Shown: one piece after another, positions 27,599 to 36,717 of the stretch | How positions within the stretch are numbered: position 1 is the first letter of the stretch | Layout of the letters: each line of letters opens with the position of its first letter | DNA from: Bordetella genomosp. 12 | GTDB lineage: Bacteria > Pseudomonadota > Gammaproteobacteria > Burkholderiales > Burkholderiaceae_B | DNA length: 64,000 nucleotides | NCBI RefSeq assembly: GCF_002261355.1 | Contig: NZ_NEVU01000003.1 | Span: 1,612,001 to 1,676,000, forward strand | Direction of reading: 5' to 3' | The notes under the pieces: generated by a model | What the model was told of the DNA's origin: nothing | What the model saw: the letters and a program-made list of their open reading frames with translations, nothing else | Database searches by the model: none | Position numbers and translations under genes: made by a program

Positions 27599-28350
27599 AC
27601 ATGACCAAGACTTATCGCATCGGCCAGATTGTGCCCAGCTCCAACACCACGATGGAGACCGAAATCCCGCAGATACTGCGCCGCCGCGAACAGGACCATC
27701 CCGAACGCTTCACGTTTCACTCCGCGCGCATGCGCATGCACAAAGTGACGCCCGAGGAACTGCAGGCCATGAACGCCCAAGGCGTGCGTTGCGCAGCGGA
27801 ACTGGCCGACGCAAGAGTCGATGTCATGAGCACCGCATGTCTGGTCGCGATCATGGCGCAGGGGCCGGGCTACCATCGCCAGGTCGAACAAGACTTCGCC
27901 GCCGTGGTCGCCGCCAATGCCGCGCAATCCCGCGTGATGACATCGGCTGGCGCCCTCATACACGGGCTGCGCAAACTCGGCGCCAAGAAAATCTCCCTCA
28001 TGGCCCCCTATATGAAGGGCCTGACCGCAAAGGTCATCGACTACATCGAGGCCGAAGGCATAGAGGTTGTGGATAGTTTGAGCTTCGAAATTCCCGATAA
28101 CCTGGAAGTCGGCCGTCGCGACCCGCAACAGCTCTTGCAAGACGTCAAAAAGCTGAATACCGCCAACGCCGATGTGGTGGTGCTGTCCGCCTGCGTGCAA
28201 ATGCCTTCACTGCCGGCCATCCAGCAAGCGCAGAACAGCCTCGGCCTGCCCGTCACCTCCACCGCCATCTGCACCGCGCGGAACATGCTCGATCTGCTGG
28301 CGCTGGATGCCCGCATCCCTGGCTATGGGCGGCTGCTGGAGATTCAATAG
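27595..28350 (+). CDS. Maleate cis-trans isomerase (Asp/Glu racemase superfamily)
   Basis: A 251-residue enzyme with the beginning YRIGQIVPSSNTTMETEIP, which closely resembles NicE and other maleate isomerases. The two catalytic cysteines are present in STACLVAI (Cys about 82) and LSACVQM (about 200). It converts maleate to fumarate in the cytoplasm, joining ring-cleavage products to the citrate cycle. Its presence shows that the upstream pathway ends in maleate, as expected from gentisate through maleylpyruvate, or from the pyridine route, for which no amidase genes are seen here. An ATG six bases downstream is an alternative start. Last gene of the operon. Confidence 0.9.
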   Translation: MNMTKTYRIGQIVPSSNTTMETEIPQILRRREQDHPERFTFHSARMRMHKVTPEELQAMNAQGVRCAAELADARVDVMSTACLVAIMAQGPGYHRQVEQDFAAVVAANAAQSRVMTSAGALIHGLRKLGAKKISLMAPYMKGLTAKVIDYIEAEGIEVVDSLSFEIPDNLEVGRRDPQQLLQDVKKLNTANADVVVLSACVQMPSLPAIQQAQNSLGLPVTSTAICTARNMLDLLALDARIPGYGRLLEIQ

Positions 28351-29041
28351 CTGCGACGTCCGCGTGAATCGCGGGCAAAGGCTGCCTCTGCCCCGAGTCC
28401 ACCGCCCAGTCGTTCAGACGGCCGGCCCGATGGACGGGCCAGGCACGAAGGCCGGAGAAAGCGGCTGCTGACCCCCCAAGCAGGGCATAGCTGGTTTGTT
28501 GCTCGTCGTCAGCCGCATCACGTGCTCGTGACGGCGGAAGTGCCATCGCGTATTCGACACATGTCCTACCCGTCGGCGGCTGTTCTCGATGCTATGGCAC
28601 CGCGGCCGGCGTGATGGTCGCGGTACCGTTTACCGCCACGCCACCGCCGACTCCTGAAGGTCTCTTCCCCATACGGTGCTTGCCTTCGCCGCGCTCACGT
28701 GCATGACGCGCCGCCTCCGGGTTCGCCAAGGCTGATCGCAAGACGATGCCGTCGACAACGACACCGTCGATGCCGCTCCACCACGTGTCAGATCCGCTCA
28801 ACCACCAGGCCCCGTAGGCGCGCCGTCAGGCGCCGCCATCGTTGCGGCCTCCCGCTTGCGGGCCCACCCTACACGTAGCGACCTGGCCCAGGCATCTACG
28901 TACCCCCACCCTGGATCTACCCCTTCGCCTCAACGCATTAACGCGGCCTCGATCTGCCCTGGATCTGGCCGCGCACTGATGCCGCATCGCTGAAAGCGCC
29001 ATTTCTCGACTCAGCATCTCCCAGCCTGGCGAGCCACAACA
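28351..29041. other. Long intergenic stretch without recognisable gene
   Basis: About 690 bases separate the aromatic operon from the promoter region of the next one. The GC content stays high, open frames are short and overlapping, and none has a recognisable domain, ribosome site or consistent codon use. A small CCGCG/CGCGG hairpin lies just after the isomerase stop. The stretch may be a decayed gene or insertion remnant, but I could not match it to a family. Confidence 0.5.
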
Positions 29042-29069
29042 GACTTTCAATACATAATTAATTTGAATG

Positions 29070-29085
29070 TTTATACATAGATAAA
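29070..29085. promoter_or_regulatory. AT-rich dyad, candidate LysR operator upstream of the GMC operon
   Basis: TTTATACATAGATAAA has 5-base arms and contains a T-N11-A type spacing, in an AT-rich island (about 29045-29100) that contrasts with the GC-rich surroundings. A longer imperfect pair TTCAA/TTGAA at 29046-29067 adjoins it. The LysR regulator at the far end of this gene set is the likely user. Confidence 0.35.
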
Positions 29086-29117
29086 TATTGATTGAACGAA
29101 TGTATCCACGCTCGTAG

Positions 29118-29157
29118 CCTATGCGCAAGTTCACACAGACGATGCGAGTCGCATAGG
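29118..29157 (+). promoter_or_regulatory. Inverted repeat reaching the ribosome site of the GMC gene
   Basis: CCTATGCG at 29118-29125 pairs exactly with CGCATAGG at 29150-29157, and the second arm covers the AGGGA ribosome site just before the ATG at 29162. In RNA the hairpin would hide that site, so translation of the first gene may be controlled, or the repeat may be a DNA operator. Confidence 0.4.
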
Positions 29158-29161
29158 GAAA

Positions 29162-30763
29162 ATGAAGGAATACGTAGACTACATAATCGTTGGCAGTGGC
29201 CCGGCGGGTTCTGTCATCGCCAAGAGACTGAGCGAACGTACTCATCGAACCATCTGTGTGCTTGAAGCCGGGTGCGAGGACAGGAATTTCTTCATTCGCG
29301 TGCCTGCGGGTTTCGTGAAAACACTCTATGCCGGCAAGATCACCTGGAACTATCAAGCCGAGCCCTCCCTCGCCACCCACAGCCGCAAAATCGCGATGCC
29401 GCAAGGACGCGTGGTTGGCGGTTCAAGCTCGGTCAACGGCCTAGTCTATTCGCGCGGTCAACGCGAGGACTTTGACGATTGGCGGGAAATGGGAAATCCC
29501 GGCTGGGGCTATTCGGACGTTCTGCCCTATTTCAAGCGCTCCGAGCACCGAATCGGCCCTTGCGATCCCGCGTATCGCGGCCTGTCTGGCGAGCTGCCTG
29601 TCACCAATCCGGACTGGACATCGCCTCTGTGCGAGGCCTTCATCAAAGGCTGTTCGGAATTCGGCATCCCCGAGAATCCCGACTACAACGGGGAACATCA
29701 GCTCGGCGCCGGTTACTTCCAGCGTTATATCTACCAAAGCAAGCGCGTGAGCTGTTCGGATGCCTTCCTCAGACCAGCCATGAAAACGGGGCGAGTCCAG
29801 CTAAAGACGGATGCCCAAGTGTGCGAAATCCTGTTCGAAGGCAAGCGAGCTGTTGGCGTTAAGTACCTGCAAGGGGGCGCCACACACACGCTCTACGCCA
29901 ACCATGAGGTCATCCTGAGCGCGGGTGCGGTGAATTCTCCGAAAATTCTGCAGCTCTCGGGCATCGGCCCGGCAGAACTTCTGGCCCAGCACGCCATACC
30001 GGTGAGGCATGCGCTGCCGGGGGTCGGAGAGAACTTCCGCGACCACTACACCGTACGCTCCATTTCGCGGGCGAAATCCGTCACCACGCTGAATGAGCTG
30101 GCAAGGGGCTGGCGCCTGGGCAAGGAGATACTCAACTGGTTTCTGCGTAAACCCAGCATTCTCAGCCTGAGCCCGTCGATGGTTCACGTCTTCTGGAAAA
30201 CCCGTTACAGCCCGCATCGGGGCGATATCCAGGTGCTCTTTACGCCAGCGAGCTACAAGCCCGGCAGCAATTATGTCCTGGATGACTTGCCCGGCATGAG
30301 CACCGGTGCCCGCCAGCAACGTCCTGAAAGCAGTGGCTACGTCCGCGTTCAGTCGAAAGACCCCCTTGTCGCGCCGCTCATCCAACCGAATTTTCTCGCG
30401 CACGAACTGGATCAACGCACCCTCGTCGAAGCCTTGAAACTGGCCCGGCAGCTCATGTTGTCCTCGGCCATGGCGCCGTTCCTGGCCAGTGAACTGCAAC
30501 CCGGAACGGATGTGTCGCGCGATGACGAATGGCTGGACTATGCCAGGCAAAAGGGAACCACGGGCTATCACATGGTTGGCACCTGCAAGATGGGAGCGCG
30601 TGACGACCTGATGGCCGTAGTGGACGCGAATCTTTGTGTCCATGGCCTGCAGAACCTGCGTATCGCAGATGCGTCTGTCATGCCCCAAGTCCCCTCCGCC
30701 AACACTCTCGCAGCCAGTCTGATGATAGGCGAGAAGGCAGCCGACATGGTGCTTGCCGCGTAA
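29162..30763 (+). CDS. GMC family FAD-dependent oxidoreductase (choline/alcohol dehydrogenase-like)
   Basis: A 533-residue glucose-methanol-choline oxidoreductase. The FAD-binding YIIVGSGPAGSVIAKRLSE motif is at residues 6-24, the GMC signature GRVVGGSSSVNGLVYSRG at about 82-99, and the C-terminal catalytic pair appears as GYHMVGTCKMG (His) and PSANTLAASLMIGEKAA (Asn). It oxidises a primary alcohol to an aldehyde. The aldehyde dehydrogenase follows after 35 bases, so the two probably carry out consecutive steps. No signal peptide. Substrate unknown; the downstream lactonase-like enzyme and MFS carrier hint at a sugar-like or cyclic alcohol. Confidence 0.9.
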   Translation: MKEYVDYIIVGSGPAGSVIAKRLSERTHRTICVLEAGCEDRNFFIRVPAGFVKTLYAGKITWNYQAEPSLATHSRKIAMPQGRVVGGSSSVNGLVYSRGQREDFDDWREMGNPGWGYSDVLPYFKRSEHRIGPCDPAYRGLSGELPVTNPDWTSPLCEAFIKGCSEFGIPENPDYNGEHQLGAGYFQRYIYQSKRVSCSDAFLRPAMKTGRVQLKTDAQVCEILFEGKRAVGVKYLQGGATHTLYANHEVILSAGAVNSPKILQLSGIGPAELLAQHAIPVRHALPGVGENFRDHYTVRSISRAKSVTTLNELARGWRLGKEILNWFLRKPSILSLSPSMVHVFWKTRYSPHRGDIQVLFTPASYKPGSNYVLDDLPGMSTGARQQRPESSGYVRVQSKDPLVAPLIQPNFLAHELDQRTLVEALKLARQLMLSSAMAPFLASELQPGTDVSRDDEWLDYARQKGTTGYHMVGTCKMGARDDLMAVVDANLCVHGLQNLRIADASVMPQVPSANTLAASLMIGEKAADMVLAA

Positions 30764-30798
30764 GCACGCCACCACAAATTCATATCAAGGAGCTATAT

Positions 30799-32256
30799 AT
30801 GACTACGGTCGACCTCAATGTTCTTAAATCCGTTTCGCTGCAAAGCCTGATTGGCGGCCAACGCGTAGGCGGCGCAACCTCGTTTACCGTCTACGACCGT
30901 TACTCCGGCGAAGCGATTGCGCAGGTCGACCAAACTTCGCAAGCGCTCATCAAGCAGGCCGTCGTGGTTGCCCGCCAGAATCTCGACAAGATCCCCGACG
31001 GCTATGAGCGCTCGCGCATTCTGCGCAAAGCAGCGGACATTATCCAGTCTCGCAAGCAGGTGTTCATCGACATAATGGCTCTGGAGGCAGGTTTCACCGC
31101 CGCGGAGTCATTCAACGAAATCGCTCGCGGTCTGGACACGCTGGAAATCGCGGCAGAGGAAGCCAAACGAATCTGCGGCGAGATGATTCCGATGGACAGC
31201 AATCCTGGCCAAAAAGACCGCTTGGCGTTTACCTTGCGCACCCCTGTCGGCATCGTCTGCGCGATCACACCGTTTAACGCCCCCTTCAACGCGCTGCTGC
31301 ACAAAGTCGCTCCCGCCATCGCAGCCGGCAATGCCGTGATCATCAAGCCATCGGGGTACACGCCCTTGACGGCCAGTCTGATCTGCGACGTCCTGATCGA
31401 AGCGGGTTGGCCAGCCGAAGTGCTATCCCTCATTCAGGGCGAAGGCGCCGAGGCGGGTGAATGGCTGCTGGAAGAACAGGACATCAATTTCTATACGTTT
31501 ACTGGCAGCACACGCGTAGGCCGCATCATTCAACAGAAAGCCGGGGCGCGGCGCACGCAATTGGAACTAGGAAGCATCGCCTGCACGGTGCTGTGCGCCG
31601 ACGCCGACCTCGACCTCGCGTTACCTCGCATCCTTCGCGCCACGTTCCGCAAGGCGGGCCAGGTATGCACGTCGATACAACGGCTCTACGTCGCCCGGTC
31701 TCGTATGGAGGAAGTGAGTGCTCGGCTCGAGAAAGCCACGAGTGCGCTGCGAAGCGGTGATCCCAAACAAGCTGAGGTCGATTTCGGCCCCATGATCGCC
31801 GAGCGGGAGGCGATGCGCGCCGAGTCCTGGATCAAGGAAGCCGTTGCGATGGGCGCCCAAGTCCTCACCGGGGGCAGCCGCAACAAATCCGTACTCGAAC
31901 CGACCATTGTGACCAACGTCCGAAGTGGCATGAAGGTCATGGACGAGGAGATCTTCGCCCCTGTGGTCACGCTGCTGCCCTTTGACAATATCTCGGAGGT
32001 GATCGAAAGCATTAATGCCACGCCTTACGGGTTGGCCGCGGGCGTTTTCACCAATGATGTCAACACGGCATTTTTCATGGCGCGCCGGCTGCACGTCGGC
32101 GGCCTGCACGTCAATGAGACCTCCAGCTCGCGCAATGATGGCATGCCTTATGGCGGGGTCAAGGACAGCGGCTATGGCTTCGAGGGCCCCAAATACCTGA
32201 TCCGAGACATGACGGAGGAAAAGGTCGTGACGATTTCCCTACGCGACCCGGTTTAA
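30799..32256 (+). CDS. NAD(P)-dependent aldehyde dehydrogenase
   Basis: A 485-residue aldehyde dehydrogenase. The ATG at 30799 has AAGGAG thirteen bases upstream; longer frames upstream overlap the GMC gene and lack conservation. Motifs: ITPFNAPFN near residue 155, the general-base loop ELGSIACTVL near 255 (Glu), and the nucleophile GQVCTSIQRLYV near 290 (Cys). It resembles the glyceraldehyde-3-phosphate/lactaldehyde/succinate-semialdehyde branch. It should take the product of the GMC enzyme to a carboxylic acid in the cytoplasm. Confidence 0.9.
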   Translation: MTTVDLNVLKSVSLQSLIGGQRVGGATSFTVYDRYSGEAIAQVDQTSQALIKQAVVVARQNLDKIPDGYERSRILRKAADIIQSRKQVFIDIMALEAGFTAAESFNEIARGLDTLEIAAEEAKRICGEMIPMDSNPGQKDRLAFTLRTPVGIVCAITPFNAPFNALLHKVAPAIAAGNAVIIKPSGYTPLTASLICDVLIEAGWPAEVLSLIQGEGAEAGEWLLEEQDINFYTFTGSTRVGRIIQQKAGARRTQLELGSIACTVLCADADLDLALPRILRATFRKAGQVCTSIQRLYVARSRMEEVSARLEKATSALRSGDPKQAEVDFGPMIAEREAMRAESWIKEAVAMGAQVLTGGSRNKSVLEPTIVTNVRSGMKVMDEEIFAPVVTLLPFDNISEVIESINATPYGLAAGVFTNDVNTAFFMARRLHVGGLHVNETSSSRNDGMPYGGVKDSGYGFEGPKYLIRDMTEEKVVTISLRDPV

Positions 32257-32406
32257 GCAGGCGCTAGAGGGGCGCTCGCCGCCCGCCGCACAGCATGGCG
32301 TCAATGCTGTACGGCAAAGCGCCTCTCGCAGACACACGATGAGAACAACTTATAAGCGGCAGGTCGGCCAAGCTGAACCTGAACGCAGACATCCCAGGAG
32401 GGGTCC

Positions 32407-33654
32407 GTGAAAAACAAACGTTATCTGGTCTATGCAGGCCTTTTTTTGGTGGTTGCATTCAACTATGTCGACCGCGTGGCACTATCCATCGGCGGCCCCG
32501 CCATCGCCAAGGAGTTCGGTCTGGGTCCCATCGAAATGGGATACCTCTTTTCGTCCTACGTTTGGACCTATCTCTTACTCCTGATCCCTTGCGGCCTGCT
32601 GACTGATAAGTACGGCGCGAAAATCGTCAATACCGTCGGCGTCACCATCTGGTCCGGAGCCACCATGCTTAGCGGCCTCGCCGTTGGCTTCTGGTCTCTG
32701 ATCTGGTCTCGTTTGCTGATGGGTGCGGCGGAAGGCTCCACTTTCCCCGCGGGTGCCAAGGCCTTGCGAGACTGGAGTCCGAAGAAAGAGTTCGGCCTGG
32801 CGTCGACCATGCTCAACAGCGGCTGCTACGCCGGTCCGGCATTTGGCACCCTTCTGCTCGGCTGGGTCATCTCGGTATCCAGCTGGAGATGGGCCTTCTT
32901 TGTGGCTGCGGCTCTCGGGCTCGTCTGGCTGGTGGCTTGGATGATCTGGTATCGACGTCCGGAAGAAGCCTCCTGGCTCGAGCCGGAAGAGCTCGCTCTG
33001 ATCGTCAAAGAAAGAGACAATGCGGCCGGTAAGCCGGCCTCGCGTGGCGGACTCGCCAAGCTTCTGCGCTCGAGGTCCATGCTCGCCATTGCCTTTGTTC
33101 ACGGATGCGCCGCCTACACGCAGTATGTCTTCTTGACTTGGCTGCCGAGCCATCTTGCGGTTTCCAAAAATCTTTCCATTGTTAAGTCGGGCGTATTCAC
33201 TGCTCTGCCCTACTTTATTGCAGCCGTGGCCTCTTGGGGCCTGGCACACTGGAGCGACCGTTGGCTCGAAAAGCGCGGCGGAGCCTCCACGGGAGCACGA
33301 CGCAACATCATCGTCGTCTCGATGCTTAGCGCAGCCATCGTGCTTTTCACACCGCTTACCGACAACGTCGCGGTGATTCTCGTCCTGATAACGATCTCGC
33401 TGACCGGATTGGCCACGGGCATGTCCTTGAACATCGCCCTGACAGCCGACCTGTTGAAGAGCCCGGAGAATGCCGGGAAAGCGATCTCGGTTCAGCTCAC
33501 TGGCGGCAATATCTTTGGCACACTAGGCCCCATCGCAACGGGATACATCATCTCTGCGACCGGTCGCTACGATATGGCTTTCATGGTGAGCGGGGCGCTG
33601 CTGACGGTGGGCGCAGTGGTCGCCATGGTCTTTACTCGATCGGATATAGGGTGA
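32407..33654 (+). CDS. MFS transporter, anion:cation symporter (ACS) type
   Basis: A 415-residue carrier with twelve hydrophobic segments. The start is GTG with a strong AGGAGGGG ribosome site. The signature NYVDRVALSIGGPAIAKEFGLGPIEMGYLFSSY in the first two helices is typical for ACS family carriers such as the glucarate, galactonate and phthalate symporters. It probably imports an organic acid that enters the operon's pathway. The stop overlaps the amidohydrolase start. Confidence 0.9.
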   Translation: MKNKRYLVYAGLFLVVAFNYVDRVALSIGGPAIAKEFGLGPIEMGYLFSSYVWTYLLLLIPCGLLTDKYGAKIVNTVGVTIWSGATMLSGLAVGFWSLIWSRLLMGAAEGSTFPAGAKALRDWSPKKEFGLASTMLNSGCYAGPAFGTLLLGWVISVSSWRWAFFVAAALGLVWLVAWMIWYRRPEEASWLEPEELALIVKERDNAAGKPASRGGLAKLLRSRSMLAIAFVHGCAAYTQYVFLTWLPSHLAVSKNLSIVKSGVFTALPYFIAAVASWGLAHWSDRWLEKRGGASTGARRNIIVVSMLSAAIVLFTPLTDNVAVILVLITISLTGLATGMSLNIALTADLLKSPENAGKAISVQLTGGNIFGTLGPIATGYIISATGRYDMAFMVSGALLTVGAVVAMVFTRSDIG

Positions 33655-34700
33655 AGGCCATGGACGCCACGTCACGCCACATCCCGATCCGAGAATCCTG
33701 GCTAGCGACGACCATCGAGGCTGCGATCGACCCCGAGACGCCGATCGTCGATGCCCATCATCACCTGTGGCATAAGCAGGATGCGCCATCGTATCTCTTG
33801 CCACAGATGCAGGCGGATATCGCAAGCAGTGGCCACAATATTGTGGCGACCGTCGCGGTAGAGGCCCGCCATAACTATCGCGATGATCTAGGGCCCGCGC
33901 TGGCTCCATTGGGCGAAACCGAACAGGCCGTCGGCGTTGGGACGACCTGCCGCGATACCGATCCGGACGGGCCCGCAATCGCGGCAGCCATCGTCGGTTA
34001 CGTAGATCTGAGTCTCGGTGCCGAGGCCGGGGCTCTGCTGGATCGCCACATCGAAGTCGCGCAAGGCCGCTTTCGAGGTGTGCGCAACACGTCGGCCTGG
34101 CATGCCGATCCGGCGGCGCGCGGCTCGGTCATTCTGCCCCCGCCAGGGCTGCTGTACGACAGAAAATTCCGCCAAGGCATCAAAGAGCTCACTCGCCGGA
34201 ATCTTGTTTTCGAAGCCTGGATGTATCACACCCAATTGGGTGAGCTCGTAGACCTCGCACGCGACAACCCTGAAACCAGGATCGTTCTCAATCATCAGGG
34301 CGGACCAATCGGCTTCGGTCCGTATGCCGGATGCCGCGCGGAGGTTTTCAGAGACTGGACGCATTTCATGAGGCGTCTGGCGGAGTACCCCAACATCCGG
34401 GTCAAGCTCGGTGGAATGGGGATGCTGATGGCCGGTTTTCGCTTTCATGAAAATGCCCGCGCGCCGACGTCAGCGGAACTGGCAGCAGCCTGGTCGCCAT
34501 ATATGACGAGCTGCATTGAGCTATTCGGCGCACAGCGTTGCATGTTTGAAAGCAACTTCCCGGTCGATAAAGGCACCGCATCCTATGGCGTGGTTTGGAA
34601 CGCCTTCAAACGCATCATCCATGCCTATTCGGCGGATGAGAAGCGGGATCTTCTTGGACGGAATGCCCGCGACCTCTACTCGCTGACCATCGATATTTGA
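33651..34700 (+). CDS. Amidohydrolase family lactonase-like protein (LigI/PDC hydrolase type)
   Basis: A 349-residue TIM-barrel hydrolase of amidohydrolase family 2. The metal-site motif VDAHHHLWHK is at about residues 32-41, His in VLNHQGGP near 205, and the terminal Asp in MFESNFPVDKGT near 300. This combination is found in 2-pyrone-4,6-dicarboxylate hydrolase and sugar lactonases. It would open a lactone formed after oxidation by the GMC enzyme and aldehyde dehydrogenase. The GTG at 33651 overlaps the MFS stop; an ATG nine bases further on is equally possible. Confidence 0.85.
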   Translation: MKAMDATSRHIPIRESWLATTIEAAIDPETPIVDAHHHLWHKQDAPSYLLPQMQADIASSGHNIVATVAVEARHNYRDDLGPALAPLGETEQAVGVGTTCRDTDPDGPAIAAAIVGYVDLSLGAEAGALLDRHIEVAQGRFRGVRNTSAWHADPAARGSVILPPPGLLYDRKFRQGIKELTRRNLVFEAWMYHTQLGELVDLARDNPETRIVLNHQGGPIGFGPYAGCRAEVFRDWTHFMRRLAEYPNIRVKLGGMGMLMAGFRFHENARAPTSAELAAAWSPYMTSCIELFGAQRCMFESNFPVDKGTASYGVVWNAFKRIIHAYSADEKRDLLGRNARDLYSLTIDI

Positions 34701-34769
34701 TCAAAGCCTCGCTCGAAGGCTGGATAAAAACGCCTCTATTCGAGGCATCCACATACTCTGGAGACAATC

Positions 34770-35777
34770 ATGTACCCAAGGATAACCCTGGCGCGTGCGC
34801 ACACGCGCTTGCTGCAAATTTGCGCGGCTGCATTGACACTAGCCGCGACGACTCCTGCCCTCGCGGCAGGTTACCCCGAACGCCCCATCACCCTGGTTGT
34901 CCCTTATACCGCCGGTGGCGCGACAGACGTCCTCGCGCGCACGGTCGCCGACAGTCTGTCCAAGGAACTCAAACAGACCATCGTCGTTGAAAATCATCCC
35001 GGAGCCGGCGGTACGATCGGTCAAACCCGCGTCGCGCGCGGCGGCACCGACGGCTACACCTTGTTGTTTGGCAATGTCGGCACCCTGGCCGCCAACGCAT
35101 CCGTCTACAAAGACCTGCCCTATGACATCATCAGGGACTTCACCCCTTTGGGTTCGGTTGGCGACGCGCCACAAGTCCTCTCGGTCAGGGCTGATTTTCC
35201 TGCTTCTAACTTTGATGAATTCGCGGCTTACACCAAAGCACATGCCGCAAAAATGAATGCTGGCGACGCCGGCATCGGTTCGGGTGCGTTTCTGGGGAGC
35301 GTGCTGTTAAACGCAAAACTGGGCGTCGACGTTCCGAAAGTGCATTATCGCGGCGCGGCGCAAGCCACCTCGGATGTCATGGCAGGACAGATCGACTACA
35401 CCATCGAAAGCAGCAGCACGGCGGTAGGATCTATCTCTGGCGGCAAGATCAAGGGGCTATTGGTGCTGGCTAAGGAGCGCGCCGGCGTACTGCCTGGAGT
35501 GCCCGCGGCAAGCGAGACCTCCTACCCTGATCTGAACTATGTCATCTGGAATATGATGCTGGTGAAAAAGGGCGTTCCGGCAGATGTCGTTGAAAAACTC
35601 AATGCTGCCATTAATGCGAGTCTCGAATCCCCGGCTCTTCTGGAGCGCTACAAACAAATGGGCCTAACCATCCCGGCTGCCGACCATCGGAGTCTGGAGG
35701 GTTCGAAAAAACTCCTGTCGGATGAGGTCGCCAACTGGCGCAAACTCCTTAGCGAAGCCGGCGTCAAACCCGAGTAA
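34770..35777 (+). CDS. Bug-family periplasmic binding protein (TctC type)
   Basis: A 335-residue protein with a signal peptide ending near ALAAG (residue 32), then YPERPITLVVPYTAGGATD and VENHPGAGGTIG, the Bug signatures. A GGAGAC ribosome site precedes the ATG. Like the other Bug proteins of the window it lacks TctA/TctB neighbours. Its place after the MFS and amidohydrolase genes suggests it binds the operon's substrate or acts as periplasmic sensor. The following LysR gene is convergent with it. Confidence 0.9.
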   Translation: MYPRITLARAHTRLLQICAAALTLAATTPALAAGYPERPITLVVPYTAGGATDVLARTVADSLSKELKQTIVVENHPGAGGTIGQTRVARGGTDGYTLLFGNVGTLAANASVYKDLPYDIIRDFTPLGSVGDAPQVLSVRADFPASNFDEFAAYTKAHAAKMNAGDAGIGSGAFLGSVLLNAKLGVDVPKVHYRGAAQATSDVMAGQIDYTIESSSTAVGSISGGKIKGLLVLAKERAGVLPGVPAASETSYPDLNYVIWNMMLVKKGVPADVVEKLNAAINASLESPALLERYKQMGLTIPAADHRSLEGSKKLLSDEVANWRKLLSEAGVKPE

Positions 35778-35814
35778 CGCCGCGGGCATAGCGGGCGGCT
35801 GCCTTCCTGCAGCT

Positions 35815-36717
35815 TCAGTGGAAGGTGGACACCGCTCTGGCGATACGCACCAGTTTGCGGATGACGGTCTGGCTCTGGTCCATACCCCAAGCCGCATTGA
35901 ACGAGATCCTGGGAAAGGCTGGGGCGTCCTTGAGGACGACCAGCTCCCCGCGCTCGAGTTCGGACTTAATCAACGGATAGGACATCAAACCGACTCCTGC
36001 GCCGCTGCATATCAATTGCTTCAAGGTCACGATATTGCTGCAGATATCGACCTTGATCCGCAGATTGTGCTCCTTAATCACCTTCATGAGCACGGGATAC
36101 ATGGGCGACTCCTTGGACAACGACCATAACGGCCGGCTGCCGAGCAAATCCAGCCAGCTTTCCTCTGAGCGACCGTTAATCTGACCAACGAGACTGGGTG
36201 CTCCGACGAGAACGACATCGATCTCTCCCAAAGGCTCGACGTGGAATTTATCCGACGTCAATGACGGAGTCGCCATGAACACGAGATCCAGATGCCCGGC
36301 CTCCAGCTTACTCACGCTGAGCGAAGTCTGCCCTACCTCCACATCGAAACTCAACTGAGGCATCGCGGTGCGCACGGCGCCGATGAAATCCGGAAACCAG
36401 GTCTGCCCGACAAGGCCGGCGATACCCAGACAGATGAGGCCAGAGGCGTGGCTGGCATCATCCAGCGAATAGATGACATCATCGATCGCAGCCAGAAGAG
36501 GTTTGATTTGCTGGACTAGCTCCCGACCCTGCGTCGTAAGGTCCATTTTCCGGCCACGCTTATGAAAGACCGGAAAACCCAGCCGCCCCTCAAGCTCCCG
36601 CATACGCACCGATACGGTCGGTTGCGTGGTGTACATGTGATCAGCTGCGGCCTGAAAGCTACCCAGTTGTGCGATGTGGCACAGCGTCTGAAGGTGCACG
36701 ATATTTATTTTTGCCAT
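35815..36717 (-). CDS. LysR family transcriptional regulator
   Basis: A 300-residue LysR protein. The N-terminal winged helix-turn-helix (residues about 5-65) includes LQTLCHIAQLGSFQAAADHMYTTQPTVSVRMRELEGRLG; the C-terminal effector domain follows, with VEVGQTSLSVSKLEAGHLDLVF near 140. It is convergent with the Bug gene and is the only regulator next to the GMC-Bug gene set, so it probably controls that operon in response to its substrate. Confidence 0.88.
   Translation of the reverse strand: MAKINIVHLQTLCHIAQLGSFQAAADHMYTTQPTVSVRMRELEGRLGFPVFHKRGRKMDLTTQGRELVQQIKPLLAAIDDVIYSLDDASHASGLICLGIAGLVGQTWFPDFIGAVRTAMPQLSFDVEVGQTSLSVSKLEAGHLDLVFMATPSLTSDKFHVEPLGEIDVVLVGAPSLVGQINGRSEESWLDLLGSRPLWSLSKESPMYPVLMKVIKEHNLRIKVDICSNIVTLKQLICSGAGVGLMSYPLIKSELERGELVVLKDAPAFPRISFNAAWGMDQSQTVIRKLVRIARAVSTFH

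Noticed and set aside
28592-28801. Possible transposase fragment in the gap after the maleate isomerase gene
   Set aside because: No DDE-type motif, terminal repeat or target duplication could be found and the frame is short.
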